Counted from the stretch's first letter, positions 41,257 to 50,495 are shown. The stretch: 64,000 nucleotides of DNA from Thiopseudomonas denitrificans (GCF_002866065.1 NZ_LNJZ01000008.1:269759-333758); one strand, 5' to 3'. Notes: a model not told the origin generated them from the letters alone. Translations and numbers: made by a program.

Positions 41257-41531
41257 GGCAAGCAACCTTGAAACAAGTCATGTCCTGGCAAGTTGATATC
41301 AGTCGTGCTGAAAACCTGTATGTATTGACCATTGTCCACTGCTACCCAGCGACCGCCTGTGTCATAGATACCTTCCGGCCCGTTCACTAGCATGCCTGTG
41401 CCGGGGTTGAGATCGGTACCGGAGATATTGGACAAACGCAGCTGCTCCTCTATCTGCTCCACTGTATAACGGCCATCGCTTTCTTCAGCCAAACGCTGGG
41501 CCAGTTTGTATTCAGCTATAATTATAGCCAC
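41253..41531 (-). pseudogene. CdiA-CT remnant with internal deletion
   Basis: The frame starts KYNVAIIIAEYKLAQRLAEE, continues with YTVEQIEEQLRLSN and YDTGGRWVAVDNGQYIQVFS, then jumps from TTDIN to LPGHDLFQGCLP and stops. The first part matches the N-terminal CT region at 53102-53938; the last residues resemble the native CdiA end (LAQGCTP). A deletion has thus joined the entry-domain start of one CT type to the last residues of a native-type CT. The next gene is the native-type immunity protein. Confidence 0.75.
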
Positions 41532-41545
41532 GTTATACTTCTAAG

Positions 41546-41782
41546 TTACTTCGGATTAAGAACAGTCATCAACCAAGAGCCAAAGCCAACAAACCCACCT
41601 CCAATCAACCCAGCTAACAGTGATTTCTTTAAGTCATCGAGTCCAAAACAGAAAAAACCAACTTTATAAAAACACACAACCCCTCCTATTACCCTTACAA
41701 TCACCACCAAGACAAAAAGGAACAAAAAATAATGTAGTATTAAATTAAAAAGCAATATGACGGCTTTCTTACCTATCTCCAT
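41546..41782 (-). CDS. Small CdiI-like immunity protein (type a)
   Basis: A 78-residue hydrophobic protein with about two to three membrane helices (LILHYFLFLFVLVVIVRVIG; SLLAGLIGGGFVGFGSWLM). It is closely similar to the product of 53939-54175, which follows a toxin with a similar C-terminal tip. ATG at 41782 overlaps the toxin stop by 14 bases. A membrane location suits protection against a toxin that acts on the inner membrane; this is inferred. Confidence 0.75.
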   Translation of the reverse strand: MEIGKKAVILLFNLILHYFLFLFVLVVIVRVIGGVVCFYKVGFFCFGLDDLKKSLLAGLIGGGFVGFGSWLMTVLNPK

Positions 41783-43562
41783 CTTTCAATCCTTTTATCT
41801 TCTCACCTGTTTGTTCCACGACATCAGATAGAGTCTCACTAATAACTTCACCAGTAATTGCTCCAGATACCTCGGCTCTCTTTCCGGGCAAAATATTTTT
41901 AACTTTATTTTCAATATTTTTACCACCAACATAACCAGCAGCCGCTCCCACTCCAGCACCTATTACTGGTGCTGTTGAATCCTCTCCTTTTATCTGGCTA
42001 CCAATATACGCGCCGCCCATACTTGCTCCTACAGTGCCCAGCACTCCTTTCCCCTGGGTCAGGCCGCCTACTACAGTTGCAATGGTTGCGTCTGTATAGC
42101 TCAAATCTTTAAGGTCTTTGGTGCTCATTTGATACGCTAAATTTGAGCCACCACCTACGGCTGACCCAACCACCACGGTCACCACTCCGCCAGAGACACT
42201 TACAAACCCTGCGCCTGTTAATGTAACCATGGCCCAAGCCTTCAGAAAATCTTTAGCAGGACCTTCAAATCCATCGCCACGCGCCATCGCTTGCAAAGCC
42301 CTGGATAACTCTTCAGGTGACGTACCTTGCTCCTGCATATGCTGAGCCAGTGAACTGGCTGCCTGCCCATAGGTCATCATTCCGTGCGGCAGATGCAATT
42401 CATGGTTATAGCTGGTCGCATTCCCCGCCACCCATGCGCCGGTTTGCATGTCCTTTTCATCGCCACCAGCCATACTGGCAACCAGCACGCCCAGCACTTG
42501 CGAGTTCATGATCAGCAGGCCGCTGCGTTGCTCATGAGTCATGCTGTCGTACTGGCTGGCCAGGGTGTCGATCAGCGCTTCGTTGGCTCCGGCCACCAGT
42601 GCGCCGCTTTTGAAGTCACTGCCAGCCGCTTCGGCAGCCAGGCCACCCATGATGGCGTGCAGGCCGATTTTGGCCCAACCGCTTTCTGTGAGTTGAAGCT
42701 CTTGGCTGAAATCACCCACCCAGTTAAAACCCGCAGCAGCAAAGGGGTTGGCCAGCGTGCTGGTCAGGGCATCGCCAAAGTCACCGTCTTGCCCCAGCGC
42801 CTTGTTGAGCGTGGCCGAGGTGACGTTTTGCAGTGCCTGGTTGGCGGCGAATTGGCCGACACCACCCCAGGTGCTCAAGCCTCCTTCAGCCGCCACCTTG
42901 CCGCTGTTGGCCAATACGCCTGTGTTGTTGGACACGGCACCGGTGTTGCTTGGACCGGTTTGAGTGCCCGTCCACTTGTCATATACACCAGCCGTCAGGC
43001 CAGCGGTGATGCCGGAGACGGCATAACCTTTTAAGGCATCGCTGGACGTTACATCCTTGAAAGCTGCACCCAAATTGCCTTTGTTGTTGATGGTGCTAAC
43101 AGCTGCGTTACTGGCAACCGCCGATACCACCGCATTGGAACTGGCAATGCCTGCTGTGCTGGTTGCTCCAGTCAGACCGGCACCCCAACCCGCCGTAAAG
43201 TACGCCACCACAATGGCGATCACCATGGCTGCCGGGCCGCTCAGGCCGGAGCTGCTGTAGCTGAAGCTGTCATGCAGTTCCTTGACCTGGCGCCAGTCCA
43301 CGTCACCACGCTGTTGCATCTCCTTGATCCAGGCCAGTTGCGGATCGGCCTGTACCATGGCGTCGATGGTCTGGTTGATGCTGTGCTGGTTGACCTCCTT
43401 GATGTCGATCTGGATGCTCTCGGCAGCACGAATGGCGATTTCACCTTGTGCTTGCAGCTGGCTCTGGATCAGGGTTTTATCGGTGTTACAGTGCCGGGCC
43501 GCTTGAACAATGACGGAATACTCCTCGCCAACCATTAAGTGTAAGGAGCATTTAACCCTCAT
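41769..43562 (-). CDS. Orphan CdiA fragment with pre-toxin body and CT, tip a
   Basis: A 597-residue protein. The first 26 residues (MRVKCSLHLMVGEEYSVIVQ ...) are unlike CdiA. From TDKTLIQSQLQAQGEIAIRA it follows the CdiA pre-toxin region through QVLGVLVASMAGGDEKDM and the border motif GNATSYNHELHLPHGMM. The CT has an entry-like part, a glycine-rich hydrophobic section (VVTVVVGSAVGGGSNLAYQM, MGGAYIGSQIKGED, VIGAGVGAAAGYVGGK) and a specific tip ending KGLKDGDR. The glycine-rich stretch and membrane immunity partner suggest a membrane-active toxin. No secretion signal is present. Residues 27 to about 540 are almost identical to the protein at 43873-45648. One difference from other copies is Pro instead of Thr in LANPFAAAG. 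Confidence 0.7.
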   Translation of the reverse strand: MRVKCSLHLMVGEEYSVIVQAARHCNTDKTLIQSQLQAQGEIAIRAAESIQIDIKEVNQHSINQTIDAMVQADPQLAWIKEMQQRGDVDWRQVKELHDSFSYSSSGLSGPAAMVIAIVVAYFTAGWGAGLTGATSTAGIASSNAVVSAVASNAAVSTINNKGNLGAAFKDVTSSDALKGYAVSGITAGLTAGVYDKWTGTQTGPSNTGAVSNNTGVLANSGKVAAEGGLSTWGGVGQFAANQALQNVTSATLNKALGQDGDFGDALTSTLANPFAAAGFNWVGDFSQELQLTESGWAKIGLHAIMGGLAAEAAGSDFKSGALVAGANEALIDTLASQYDSMTHEQRSGLLIMNSQVLGVLVASMAGGDEKDMQTGAWVAGNATSYNHELHLPHGMMTYGQAASSLAQHMQEQGTSPEELSRALQAMARGDGFEGPAKDFLKAWAMVTLTGAGFVSVSGGVVTVVVGSAVGGGSNLAYQMSTKDLKDLSYTDATIATVVGGLTQGKGVLGTVGASMGGAYIGSQIKGEDSTAPVIGAGVGAAAGYVGGKNIENKVKNILPGKRAEVSGAITGEVISETLSDVVEQTGEKIKGLKDGDR

Positions 43563-43636
43563 ACCTGTTTCTGATTCTGCTTACCAACTATGGCAACAGC
43601 AGTTAAAACCAAACCCAATCTTAAATACGAAGACTC

Positions 43637-43873
43637 TTAACCATCAGTAAAAAATTTTTGAGTATATATGAAAATCACGACACTTATTGCAGCTATAGGC
43701 CCAACAATAAAAGCTTTTTTTACAGACCAAAAAGCTGTTTCAAAAAAAACCAAGTTTTCTCCTTTCAACAATAGTGTAACTGCACTGGCCAAAAAAACAG
43801 ATAAAAACAATCCTAATGTGCAAAAAATAGTATATGCAAACAACAGCCTTATAAACTCTAGTATATTTTTCAT
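43637..43873 (-). CDS. Small CdiI-like immunity protein (type b, copy 1)
   Basis: A 78-residue protein with about three membrane helices (LFAYTIFCTLGLFLSVFLAS; GPIAAISVVIFIY). Its ATG overlaps the stop of the type b toxin (TAATG). An identical copy lies at 45723-45959. It shares a similar length and layout with type a but not its sequence. Confidence 0.75.
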   Translation of the reverse strand: MKNILEFIRLLFAYTIFCTLGLFLSVFLASAVTLLLKGENLVFFETAFWSVKKAFIVGPIAAISVVIFIYTQKFFTDG

Positions 43874-45648
43874 TATTTATCAGTAGCCTCTACACTTTGC
43901 TTAGATGTTTCACTTACAGCCTCTGAAACAAAATTTCCCCAAATAGTCCCCATAATCTCTTTGACTTTATCTGGAAAAGTTTTTGGCAATATTTTATGAG
44001 CCCCCTTAACAGCTCCAGCTCCCGCTATGGAACCCACTCCAGCACCTATTACTGGTGCTGTTGAATCCTCTCCTTTTATCTGGCTACCAATATACGCGCC
44101 GCCCATACTTGCTCCTACAGTGCCCAGCACTCCTTTCCCCTGGGTCAGGCCGCCTACTACAGTTGCAATGGTTGCGTCTGTATAGCTCAAGTCTTTAAGG
44201 TCTTTGGTGCTCATTTGATACGCCAAATTTGAGCCACCACCTACGGCTGACCCAACCACCACGGTCACCACTCCGCCAGAGACACTTACAAACCCTGCGC
44301 CTGTTAATGTAACCATGGCCCAAGCCTTCAGAAAATCTTTAGCAGGACCTTCAAATCCATCACCACGCGCCATCGCTTGCAAAGCCCTGGATAACTCTTC
44401 TGGTGACGCACCCTGCTCCTGCATATGCTGAGCCAGTGAACTGGCTGCCTGCCCATAGGTCATCATTCCGTGCGGCAGATGCAATTCATGGTTATAGCTG
44501 GTCGCATTCCCCGCCACCCATGCGCCGGTTTGCATGTCCTTTTCATCGCCACCAGCCATACTGGCAACCAGCACGCCCAGCACTTGCGAGTTCATGATCA
44601 GCAGGCCGCTGCGTTGCTCATGAGTCATGCTGTCGTACTGGCTGGCCAGGGTGTCGATCAGCGCTTCGTTGGCTCCGGCCACCAGTGCGCCGCTTTTGAA
44701 GTCACTGCCAGCCGCTTCGGCAGCCAGGCCACCCATGATGGCGTGCAGGCCGATTTTGGCCCAACCGCTTTCTGTGAGTTGAAGCTCTTGGCTGAAATCA
44801 CCCACCCAGTTAAAACCCGCAGCAGCAAAGGTGTTGGCCAGCGTGCTGGTCAGGGCATCGCCAAAGTCACCGTCTTGCCCCAGCGCCTTGTTGAGCGTGG
44901 CCGAGGTGACGTTTTGCAGTGCCTGGTTGGCGGCGAATTGGCCGACACCACCCCAGGTGCTCAAGCCTCCTTCAGCCGCCACCTTGCCGCTGTTGGCCAA
45001 TACGCCTGTGTTGTTGGACACGGCACCGGTGTTGCTTGGACCGGTTTGAGTGCCCGTCCACTTGTCATATACACCAGCCGTCAGGCCAGCGGTGATGCCG
45101 GAGACGGCATAACCTTTTAAGGCATCGCTGGACGTTACATCCTTGAAAGCTGCACCCAAATTGCCTTTGTTGTTGATGGTGCTAACAGCTGCGTTACTGG
45201 CAACCGCCGATACCACCGCATTGGAACTGGCAATGCCTGCTGTGCTGGTTGCTCCAGTCAGACCGGCACCCCAACCCGCCGTAAAGTACGCCACCACAAT
45301 GGCGATCACCATGGCTGCCGGGCCGCTCAGGCCGGAGCTGCTGTAGCTGAAGCTGTCATGCAGTTCCTTGACCTGGCGCCAGTCCACGTCACCACGCTGT
45401 TGCATCTCCTTGATCCAGGCCAGTTGCGGATCGGCCTGTACCATGGCGTCGATGGTCTGGTTGATGCTGTGCTGGTTGACCTCCTTGATGTCGATCTGGA
45501 TGCTCTCGGCAGCACGAATGGCGATTTCACCTTGTGCTTGCAGCTGGCTCTGGATCAGGGTTTTATCGGTGTTACAGTGCCGGGCCGCTTGAACAATGAC
45601 GGAATACTCCTCGCCAACCATTAAGTGTAAGGAGCATTTAACCCTCAT
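43873..45648 (-). CDS. Orphan CdiA fragment with pre-toxin body and CT, tip b
   Basis: A 591-residue protein, nearly identical to the product of 41769-43562 as far as STAPVIGAGVG. There it switches to a different tip of about 53 residues (SIAGAGAVKGAHKILPKTFP ... ETSKQSVEATDK). It has the same non-CdiA start of 26 residues, no signal peptide, and a different immunity gene downstream. The pair shows that the tip, not the body, travels with the immunity gene. It could serve as a donor of tip and immunity gene for cdiA by recombination, or be silent. Confidence 0.7.
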   Translation of the reverse strand: MRVKCSLHLMVGEEYSVIVQAARHCNTDKTLIQSQLQAQGEIAIRAAESIQIDIKEVNQHSINQTIDAMVQADPQLAWIKEMQQRGDVDWRQVKELHDSFSYSSSGLSGPAAMVIAIVVAYFTAGWGAGLTGATSTAGIASSNAVVSAVASNAAVSTINNKGNLGAAFKDVTSSDALKGYAVSGITAGLTAGVYDKWTGTQTGPSNTGAVSNNTGVLANSGKVAAEGGLSTWGGVGQFAANQALQNVTSATLNKALGQDGDFGDALTSTLANTFAAAGFNWVGDFSQELQLTESGWAKIGLHAIMGGLAAEAAGSDFKSGALVAGANEALIDTLASQYDSMTHEQRSGLLIMNSQVLGVLVASMAGGDEKDMQTGAWVAGNATSYNHELHLPHGMMTYGQAASSLAQHMQEQGASPEELSRALQAMARGDGFEGPAKDFLKAWAMVTLTGAGFVSVSGGVVTVVVGSAVGGGSNLAYQMSTKDLKDLSYTDATIATVVGGLTQGKGVLGTVGASMGGAYIGSQIKGEDSTAPVIGAGVGSIAGAGAVKGAHKILPKTFPDKVKEIMGTIWGNFVSEAVSETSKQSVEATDK

Positions 45649-45722
45649 ACCTGTTTCTGATTCTGCTTACCAACTATGGCAACAGCAGTTAAAACCAAAC
45701 CCAATCTTAAATACGAAGACTC

Positions 45723-45959
45723 TTAACCATCAGTAAAAAATTTTTGAGTATATATGAAAATCACGACACTTATTGCAGCTATAGGCCCAACAATAAAAGC
45801 TTTTTTTACAGACCAAAAAGCTGTTTCAAAAAAAACCAAGTTTTCTCCTTTCAACAATAGTGTAACTGCACTGGCCAAAAAAACAGATAAAAACAATCCT
45901 AATGTGCAAAAAATAGTATATGCAAACAACAGCCTTATAAACTCTAGTATATTTTTCAT
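45723..45959 (-). CDS. Small CdiI-like immunity protein (type b, copy 2)
   Basis: Identical in protein sequence to the product of 43637-43873, a result of the 2,086-bp duplication. Upstream of it only the type b tip remains (45959-46126), joined to mosaic sequence, so this copy has lost its own toxin body. Confidence 0.75.
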   Translation of the reverse strand: MKNILEFIRLLFAYTIFCTLGLFLSVFLASAVTLLLKGENLVFFETAFWSVKKAFIVGPIAAISVVIFIYTQKFFTDG

Positions 45960-46146
45960 TATTTATCAGTAGCCTCTACACTTTGCTTAGATGTTTCACT
46001 TACAGCCTCTGAAACAAAATTTCCCCAAATAGTCCCCATAATCTCTTTGACTTTATCTGGAAAAGTTTTTGGCAATATTTTATGAGCCCCCTTAACAGCT
46101 CCAGCTCCCGCTATGGAACCCACTCCAGCACCTATTACTGGTGCTG
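45957..46146 (-). pseudogene. Type b toxin tip remnant
   Basis: The minus-strand translation gives APVIGAGVGSIAGAG and the rest of the type b tip to VEATDK and the stop, as in the intact copy. At 46147 the sequence breaks and turns into part of another CT (YDTGGRWVAVDNGQ). The body is missing. Confidence 0.7.
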
Positions 46147-47520
46147 ACCATTGTCCACTGCTACCCAGCGACCGCCTGTGTCATAGATACCTTCCGCGTC
46201 GGTCACCAGCATTTCTTTCAGGTCCAGCGTCTGGCTAATATCACCCACCCAGTTAAAACCCGCAGCAGCAAAGGTATAGGTCATCATTCCGTGCGGCAGA
46301 TGCAATTCATGGTTATAGCTGGTCGCATTGCCCGCCACCCAGGCACCGGTTTGCATGTCCTTTTCATCGCCACCGGCCATGCTGGCCACCAACACACCCA
46401 GCACTTGCGAGTTCATGGCAGGCCGATTTTAGCCAGGCCACTTTCTTTCAGGTCCAGCGTCTGGCTGATATCACCCACCCAGTTAAAACCCGCAGCAGCA
46501 AAGGTGTTGGCCAGCGTGCTGGTCAGGGCATCGCCAAAGTCACCGTCTTGCCCCAGCGCCTTGTTGAGCGTGGCCGAGGTGACGTTTTGCAGTGCCTGGT
46601 TGGCGGCAAATTGGCCTACGCCACCCCAGGTGCTCAAGCCTCCTTCAGCCGCCACCTTGCCGCTGTTGGAGCTGCTGTAGCTGAAGCTGTCGTGCAGTTC
46701 CTTAACCTGCCGCCAGTCCACATCACCGCGTTGCTGCATGTCCTTGAGCCAGGCCAGTTGCGGATCAGCCTGCACCATCGCGTCGATGGTCTGGTTAACA
46801 CTTTGCTGGTTGACCTCCTTGATGTCGATCTGGATGCGCTCGGCGGCACGCATGGCGATTTCGCCTTGTGCCTGTAGCTGGCTCTGGATCAGGCCTGTGT
46901 TGTTGGACACGGCACCGGTGTTGCTTGGACCGGTTTGGGTGCCGGTCCACTCGCGTCGATGGTCTGGTTAACACTTTGCTGGTTGACCTCCTCTTGCCCC
47001 AGCGCCTTGTTGAGCGTGGCCGAGGTGACGTTTTGCAGTGCCTGGTCTTGTTGTTGATGGTGCTAATGACCGTATTGCTGGCGGCAGAAGCGGCTGCTGC
47101 GGTCAAAGCGACATTGGCCCAGCCCGGCACGAATGGCGATTTCGCCTTGTGCCTGTAGCTGGCTCTGGATCAGGGTTTCATCAGTATGGCCCTTACCCTT
47201 GGCGCTCTGCCAGACCCAGCTGTTGCCTGCTGTGCTGGTTGCTCCAGTCAGACCGGCACCCCAACCCGCCGTAAAGTACGCCACCACAATGGCGATCACC
47301 ATGGCTGCCGGGCCGCTCAGGCCGGAGCTGCTGTAGCTGAAGCTGTCGTGCAGTTCCTTGACCTGTCGGCTGGCTCTGGATCAGGGTTTCATCAGTATGG
47401 CCTTTGCCCTTGGCGCTTTGCCAGACCCAGCTGGCCTTTTTTCTTTTTCTCGTAGAAACTGTAGTCCACGTCCCGTTCGGCCAGCAGTTGTACCTTGCCA
47501 CCGGCGATCAGGTAGGCTTT
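46147..47520 (-). pseudogene. Mosaic of shuffled cdiA fragments
   Basis: About 1.37 kb made of roughly 13 same-strand pieces, 40 to 250 bases long, all recognisable parts of the cdiA pre-toxin or CT region but out of order. Approximate joints are at 46211, 46275, 46416, 46670, 46894, 46951, 46992, 47046, 47127, 47224, 47369 and 47434. Frames such as 46413-46910 (165 codons) look like CdiA but skip and repeat segments. No continuous product is possible. The last piece (47434-47520) matches SEKKKKG...VQLLAEQD, the start of an orphan module. Confidence 0.8.
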
Positions 47521-47569
47521 ATCGTTGATAAATCAAGCTAGCAAACATGGCTCACACAACTGCTTGCAT

Positions 47570-47959
47570 CTATTTAGGCTCATCATCCGCATCCTTGTCA
47601 GAATAAAGATCTTCTTTGGTCAAACTTTCGGTGTCGTACCATTGGCCTTGAGCGCTTTTATTTGCACGACGATGGAGTAGTTTTTCTCGAATAACTATAA
47701 ACAAGGCAATGACATGCACTAAAAAAGAAATTATAAATAAAGCACCAGCCCAAAACCTTCTGGTTCTTAATTGTCCTGAACTAGGAAGTTGATAAGGATA
47801 CTCCACCCCAAGTACAGCATTATATATCCATATATGAAAATCCTCCCCATATCCTATATATAAACAAACCATAATAGAAACCACTATCATAAGCAGATTT
47901 CCATGTATAGTACCTCTATCAAATATAGCTGCATGTAATCGCTTGAGATGATTAATCAT
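47570..47959 (-). CDS. Orphan CdiI-like immunity protein (129-residue type, copy f)
   Basis: A 129-residue protein with about three hydrophobic helices and a polar tail (REKLLHRRANKSAQGQWYDT, SLTKEDLYSDKDADDEPK). The tail is strongly conserved with the protein at 50496-50885, while the N-terminal membrane part differs. ATG at 47959 overlaps the toxin stop by eight bases. The pair of proteins suggests that toxin specificity lies in the membrane part. Confidence 0.75.
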   Translation of the reverse strand: MINHLKRLHAAIFDRGTIHGNLLMIVVSIMVCLYIGYGEDFHIWIYNAVLGVEYPYQLPSSGQLRTRRFWAGALFIISFLVHVIALFIVIREKLLHRRANKSAQGQWYDTESLTKEDLYSDKDADDEPK

Positions 47960-48914
47960 GCTTTACTTCCTGTCGCTCCAAAACAAGAGGCACTATTGTC
48001 TCTGTAATCTGCCCAGCACCCTTTCCCATATAAACTGGATACGGATTCAACACCCCTATATTTTGTAACAAAATAGGCTTATTTCGATCAATAACCTCAC
48101 CACCAATACGGGCAGGAAGTATCTTTGAAAGATTATAAGTTAAAGTTTTATCTACACCATACCCCAGCCCACCAGCCAGGGTACCTGCTCCGGCACTAAA
48201 CCATGCACTTAAATTTTCATCATACACATAATTATTCAGTACCCGATTCGATCCGCCATAGGTACCACCCAACGCCATGCTTCCCAGCAAGCCACCACCG
48301 ACCAGCGGATAAGTCATCCCACCCGTTACACCGGCAATAACTGTCTGCCCCGGACGGTATTCATTACCGCCAATCAACTGGCCTGCTGCATCAAACCCAG
48401 AGCCCAGCGCTGTTCCTGTCAAGACTGCACCTGACGGCAGCACATACCAGCCGATCGGTAAAGCCAGCGTTGAAGCCATACCCAAGGTCAGCGCACGTTG
48501 GCCTGCATCGATATCTTCAATGGTTCGCAGCGATGCCGGATTTAACTGATAAGAAAACCCGGCGGCGCAGGACAAACACACGTTGTAGTCAAACTGCGGC
48601 ATGTATTCCTTGTCCCAGCCTACCGGCTTGGGCATTTCCCAGTCGTAAATACTGGTTTTTTCACTAATATAACCTGTGATTTCAGAATTGATATCAGTCG
48701 TGCTGAAGACTTGCATGTATTGACCATCGCCCACTGATACCCAGCGGCCGCCTGTGTCATAGATACCTTCCGCGTCGGTCACCAGCATGTTTGTGCCGGG
48801 GTTGATATCGGTACCGGAGATAGATGGCGTGCAGGCCGATTTTGGTCCGGCTGCCGTCTGCAAGCTGATTGTTTTGGCTGAAGTCGCCACCCCAGTTAAA
48901 CCCCGCCGCAGCAA
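47952..48914 (-). pseudogene. CdiA-CT (DAAGQLIGGNEYRPGQT type), 5' end scrambled
   Basis: The frame of 320 codons begins with about 31 residues that are frame-shifted cdiA sequence, then follows a CT: SGTDINPGTNMLVTDAEGIY, GYISEKTSIYDWEMPKPV, GWYVLPSGAVLTGTALG, GFDAAGQLIGGNEYRPGQT and a tip from about NYVYDENLS to QEVKHD. It shares the body with the toxin at 50878-51417, but the tip of about 90 residues differs. It lacks the pre-toxin part and a proper start. It is followed by its immunity gene. Confidence 0.7.
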
Positions 48915-49116
48915 AGGTGTTGGCCAGCGTGCTGGTCAGGGCATCGCCAAAGTCACCATCCTGGCCTAGCGCCTTGTTGAGCGTGGCCGAGGTGACGTTT
49001 TGCAGTGCCCTGGCGGCAGAAGCGGCTGCTGCGGTCAAAGCGACATTGGCCCAGCCCGCTCCAGCCGTACCGCCCACTGATACCCAGCGGCCGCCTGTGT
49101 CATATGGCTCCGGCCA
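48823..49116 (-). pseudogene. Second mosaic of cdiA pieces
   Basis: Between the CT at 47952-48822 and the cdiA fragment starting at 49100 lie short displaced pieces. They code for FNWGGDFSQNNQLADGSRTK and SATLNKALGQDGDFGDAL, then GWANVALTAAAASAA, then a repeated YDTGGRWVSVGG. The joints are at about 48823, 49008, 49070 and 49106. All pieces are on the same strand. The product is not a working protein. Confidence 0.7.
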
Positions 49117-50470
49117 CCAGTGCGCCACTTTTGAAGTCGCCGCCAGCGGCTTCTGCGGCCAGGCCACCCATGATGGCGTGCAGGCCGATTTTGGTCAGGC
49201 TGCCGTCTGCAAGCTGATTGTTTTGGCTGAAGTCGCCAACCCAGTTAAAACCCGCCGCAGCAAAGGTGTTGGCCAGCGTGCTGGTCAGGGCATCGCCAAA
49301 GTCACCATCCTGGCCTAGCGCCTTGTTGAGCGTGGCCGAGGTGACGTTTTGCAGTGCCTGGTTGGCGGCAAATTGGCCTACGCCACCCCAGGTGCTCAAG
49401 CCTCCTTCAGCCGCCACCTTGCCGCTGTTGGCCAGCACGCCGGTGTTGTTAGACACGGCACCGGTGTTGCTTGGACCGGTTTGGGTGCCGGTCCACTTAT
49501 CATAAAGACCCGCCGTCAGGCCAGCAGTGATGCCCGAGACGGCATAGCCTTTAAGCGCATCGCTGGTGGTGGCGTCTTTCAGGCCCGCACCCAGATCTCC
49601 CTTGTTGTTGATGGTGCTGATCGCGGCATTGCTGGCGGCAGAAGCGGCTGCTGCGGTCAAAGCGACATTGGCCCAGCCCGCTCCAGCCGTACCGACTGCT
49701 GTACCCGCGGAGACCATTGCACTCGTGCCCGCTGCGGCCATTGCTCCACCCGAACCCGCACCAGCTCCTGCTGCGGCTCCAATGGCACCGCTGGCTGCTC
49801 CGGCCGTAAAGTACGCCACCACAATGGCGATCACCATGGCCGCCGGGCCGCTCAGGCCTGAGCTGCTGTAGCTGAAGCTGTCGTGCAGTTCCTTGACCTG
49901 TCGCCAGTCCACGTCGCCACGCTGTTGCATGTCTTTGAGCCAGGCCAGTTGCGGATCGGCCTGTACCATCGCGTCGATGGTCTGGTTAACGCTGTGCTGG
50001 TTGACTTCCTTGATGTCGATCTGGATGCGCTCGGCGGCACGAATGGCGATTTCGCCTTGCGCCTGTAGCTGGCTTTGAATCAGGGTTTCATCAGTATGGC
50101 CTTTGCCCTTGGCGCTTTGCCAGACCCAGCTGTTTTTGCTGCGGGTGCGGCTTTGCTGCTCAAGGTCCTTGACGCCTTCAAACTCAATGCCTGCGCCGCT
50201 GTCGAGGGTCAGGTCAGCGCCGCTGGTCAGTTGCGCGGCCTGATAGCGCTGCCCGTCACCGCTGATAATGGCCAGATCGCCGCCACTGGTGATGCTGCTG
50301 CCAACGTGGGTCACGTGCGTGCGCTCGTCGCTTTTGAAGCTTTTACGGCCAAAGCTGCCTTTTTTCTTTTTCTCGGAGAAGCTGTAGTCGATATCCTGCT
50401 CGGCCAGTAGCTGTACTTTGCCACCGGCAACCAAGTAGGCTTCGTCGTTGCAAACCAAGCTGGCAAGCAT
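49100..50470 (-). pseudogene. cdiA fragment: end of FHA-2 region plus pre-toxin domain
   Basis: The frame of 456 codons matches native CdiA from about residue 1590 (EAYLVAGGKVQLLAEQDIDY, SEKKKKGSFGRKSFKSDERT) to about residue 2050 (SGALVAGA), at high identity. The main difference is an expanded Ala/Gly stretch (GAIGAAAGAGAGSGGAMAAA). It ends in the second mosaic and so has lost the CT. It begins just after the stop of the immunity gene at 50496 with a non-native MLASLVCND. The other module, at 47,520, begins at the same point, which marks a cassette border. Confidence 0.75.
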
Positions 50471-50495
50471 GGCTCACTCAACTGCCTTGCAGCGA

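Larger units (their letters stand above)
41955..46146. repeat. 2,086-bp tandem direct duplication of a toxin-immunity unit
   Basis: Positions 41955-44040 and 44041-46126 are direct repeats offset by exactly 2,086 bases, with only a handful of single-base differences seen by eye (for example near 42323, 42742 and 42212). A further 20 bases of the unit follow (46127-46146). Each unit holds, in transcription order, the type b toxin tip, the type b immunity gene and one toxin body. The breakpoints fall at the coding sequence for APVIGAGVG, the border between common body and variable tip. Confidence 0.9.

Noticed and set aside
42384..43034. Plus-strand frames inside the CDI array (also 44470-45120, 49349-49861, 57401-58057)
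   Set aside because: These recur wherever the pre-toxin region recurs because they are antisense shadows of the GC-rich cdiA body. They have no start signals or family features.
46413..46910. A 165-codon CdiA-like frame as a functional protein
   Set aside because: It joins distant pre-toxin segments with parts missing and has no CT or signal; it is part of the mosaic.
47038..47520. Small frames in the mosaic (for example 47063-47302 and 47193-47501 minus) as genes
   Set aside because: They are chance readings through shuffled cdiA pieces in changing frames.
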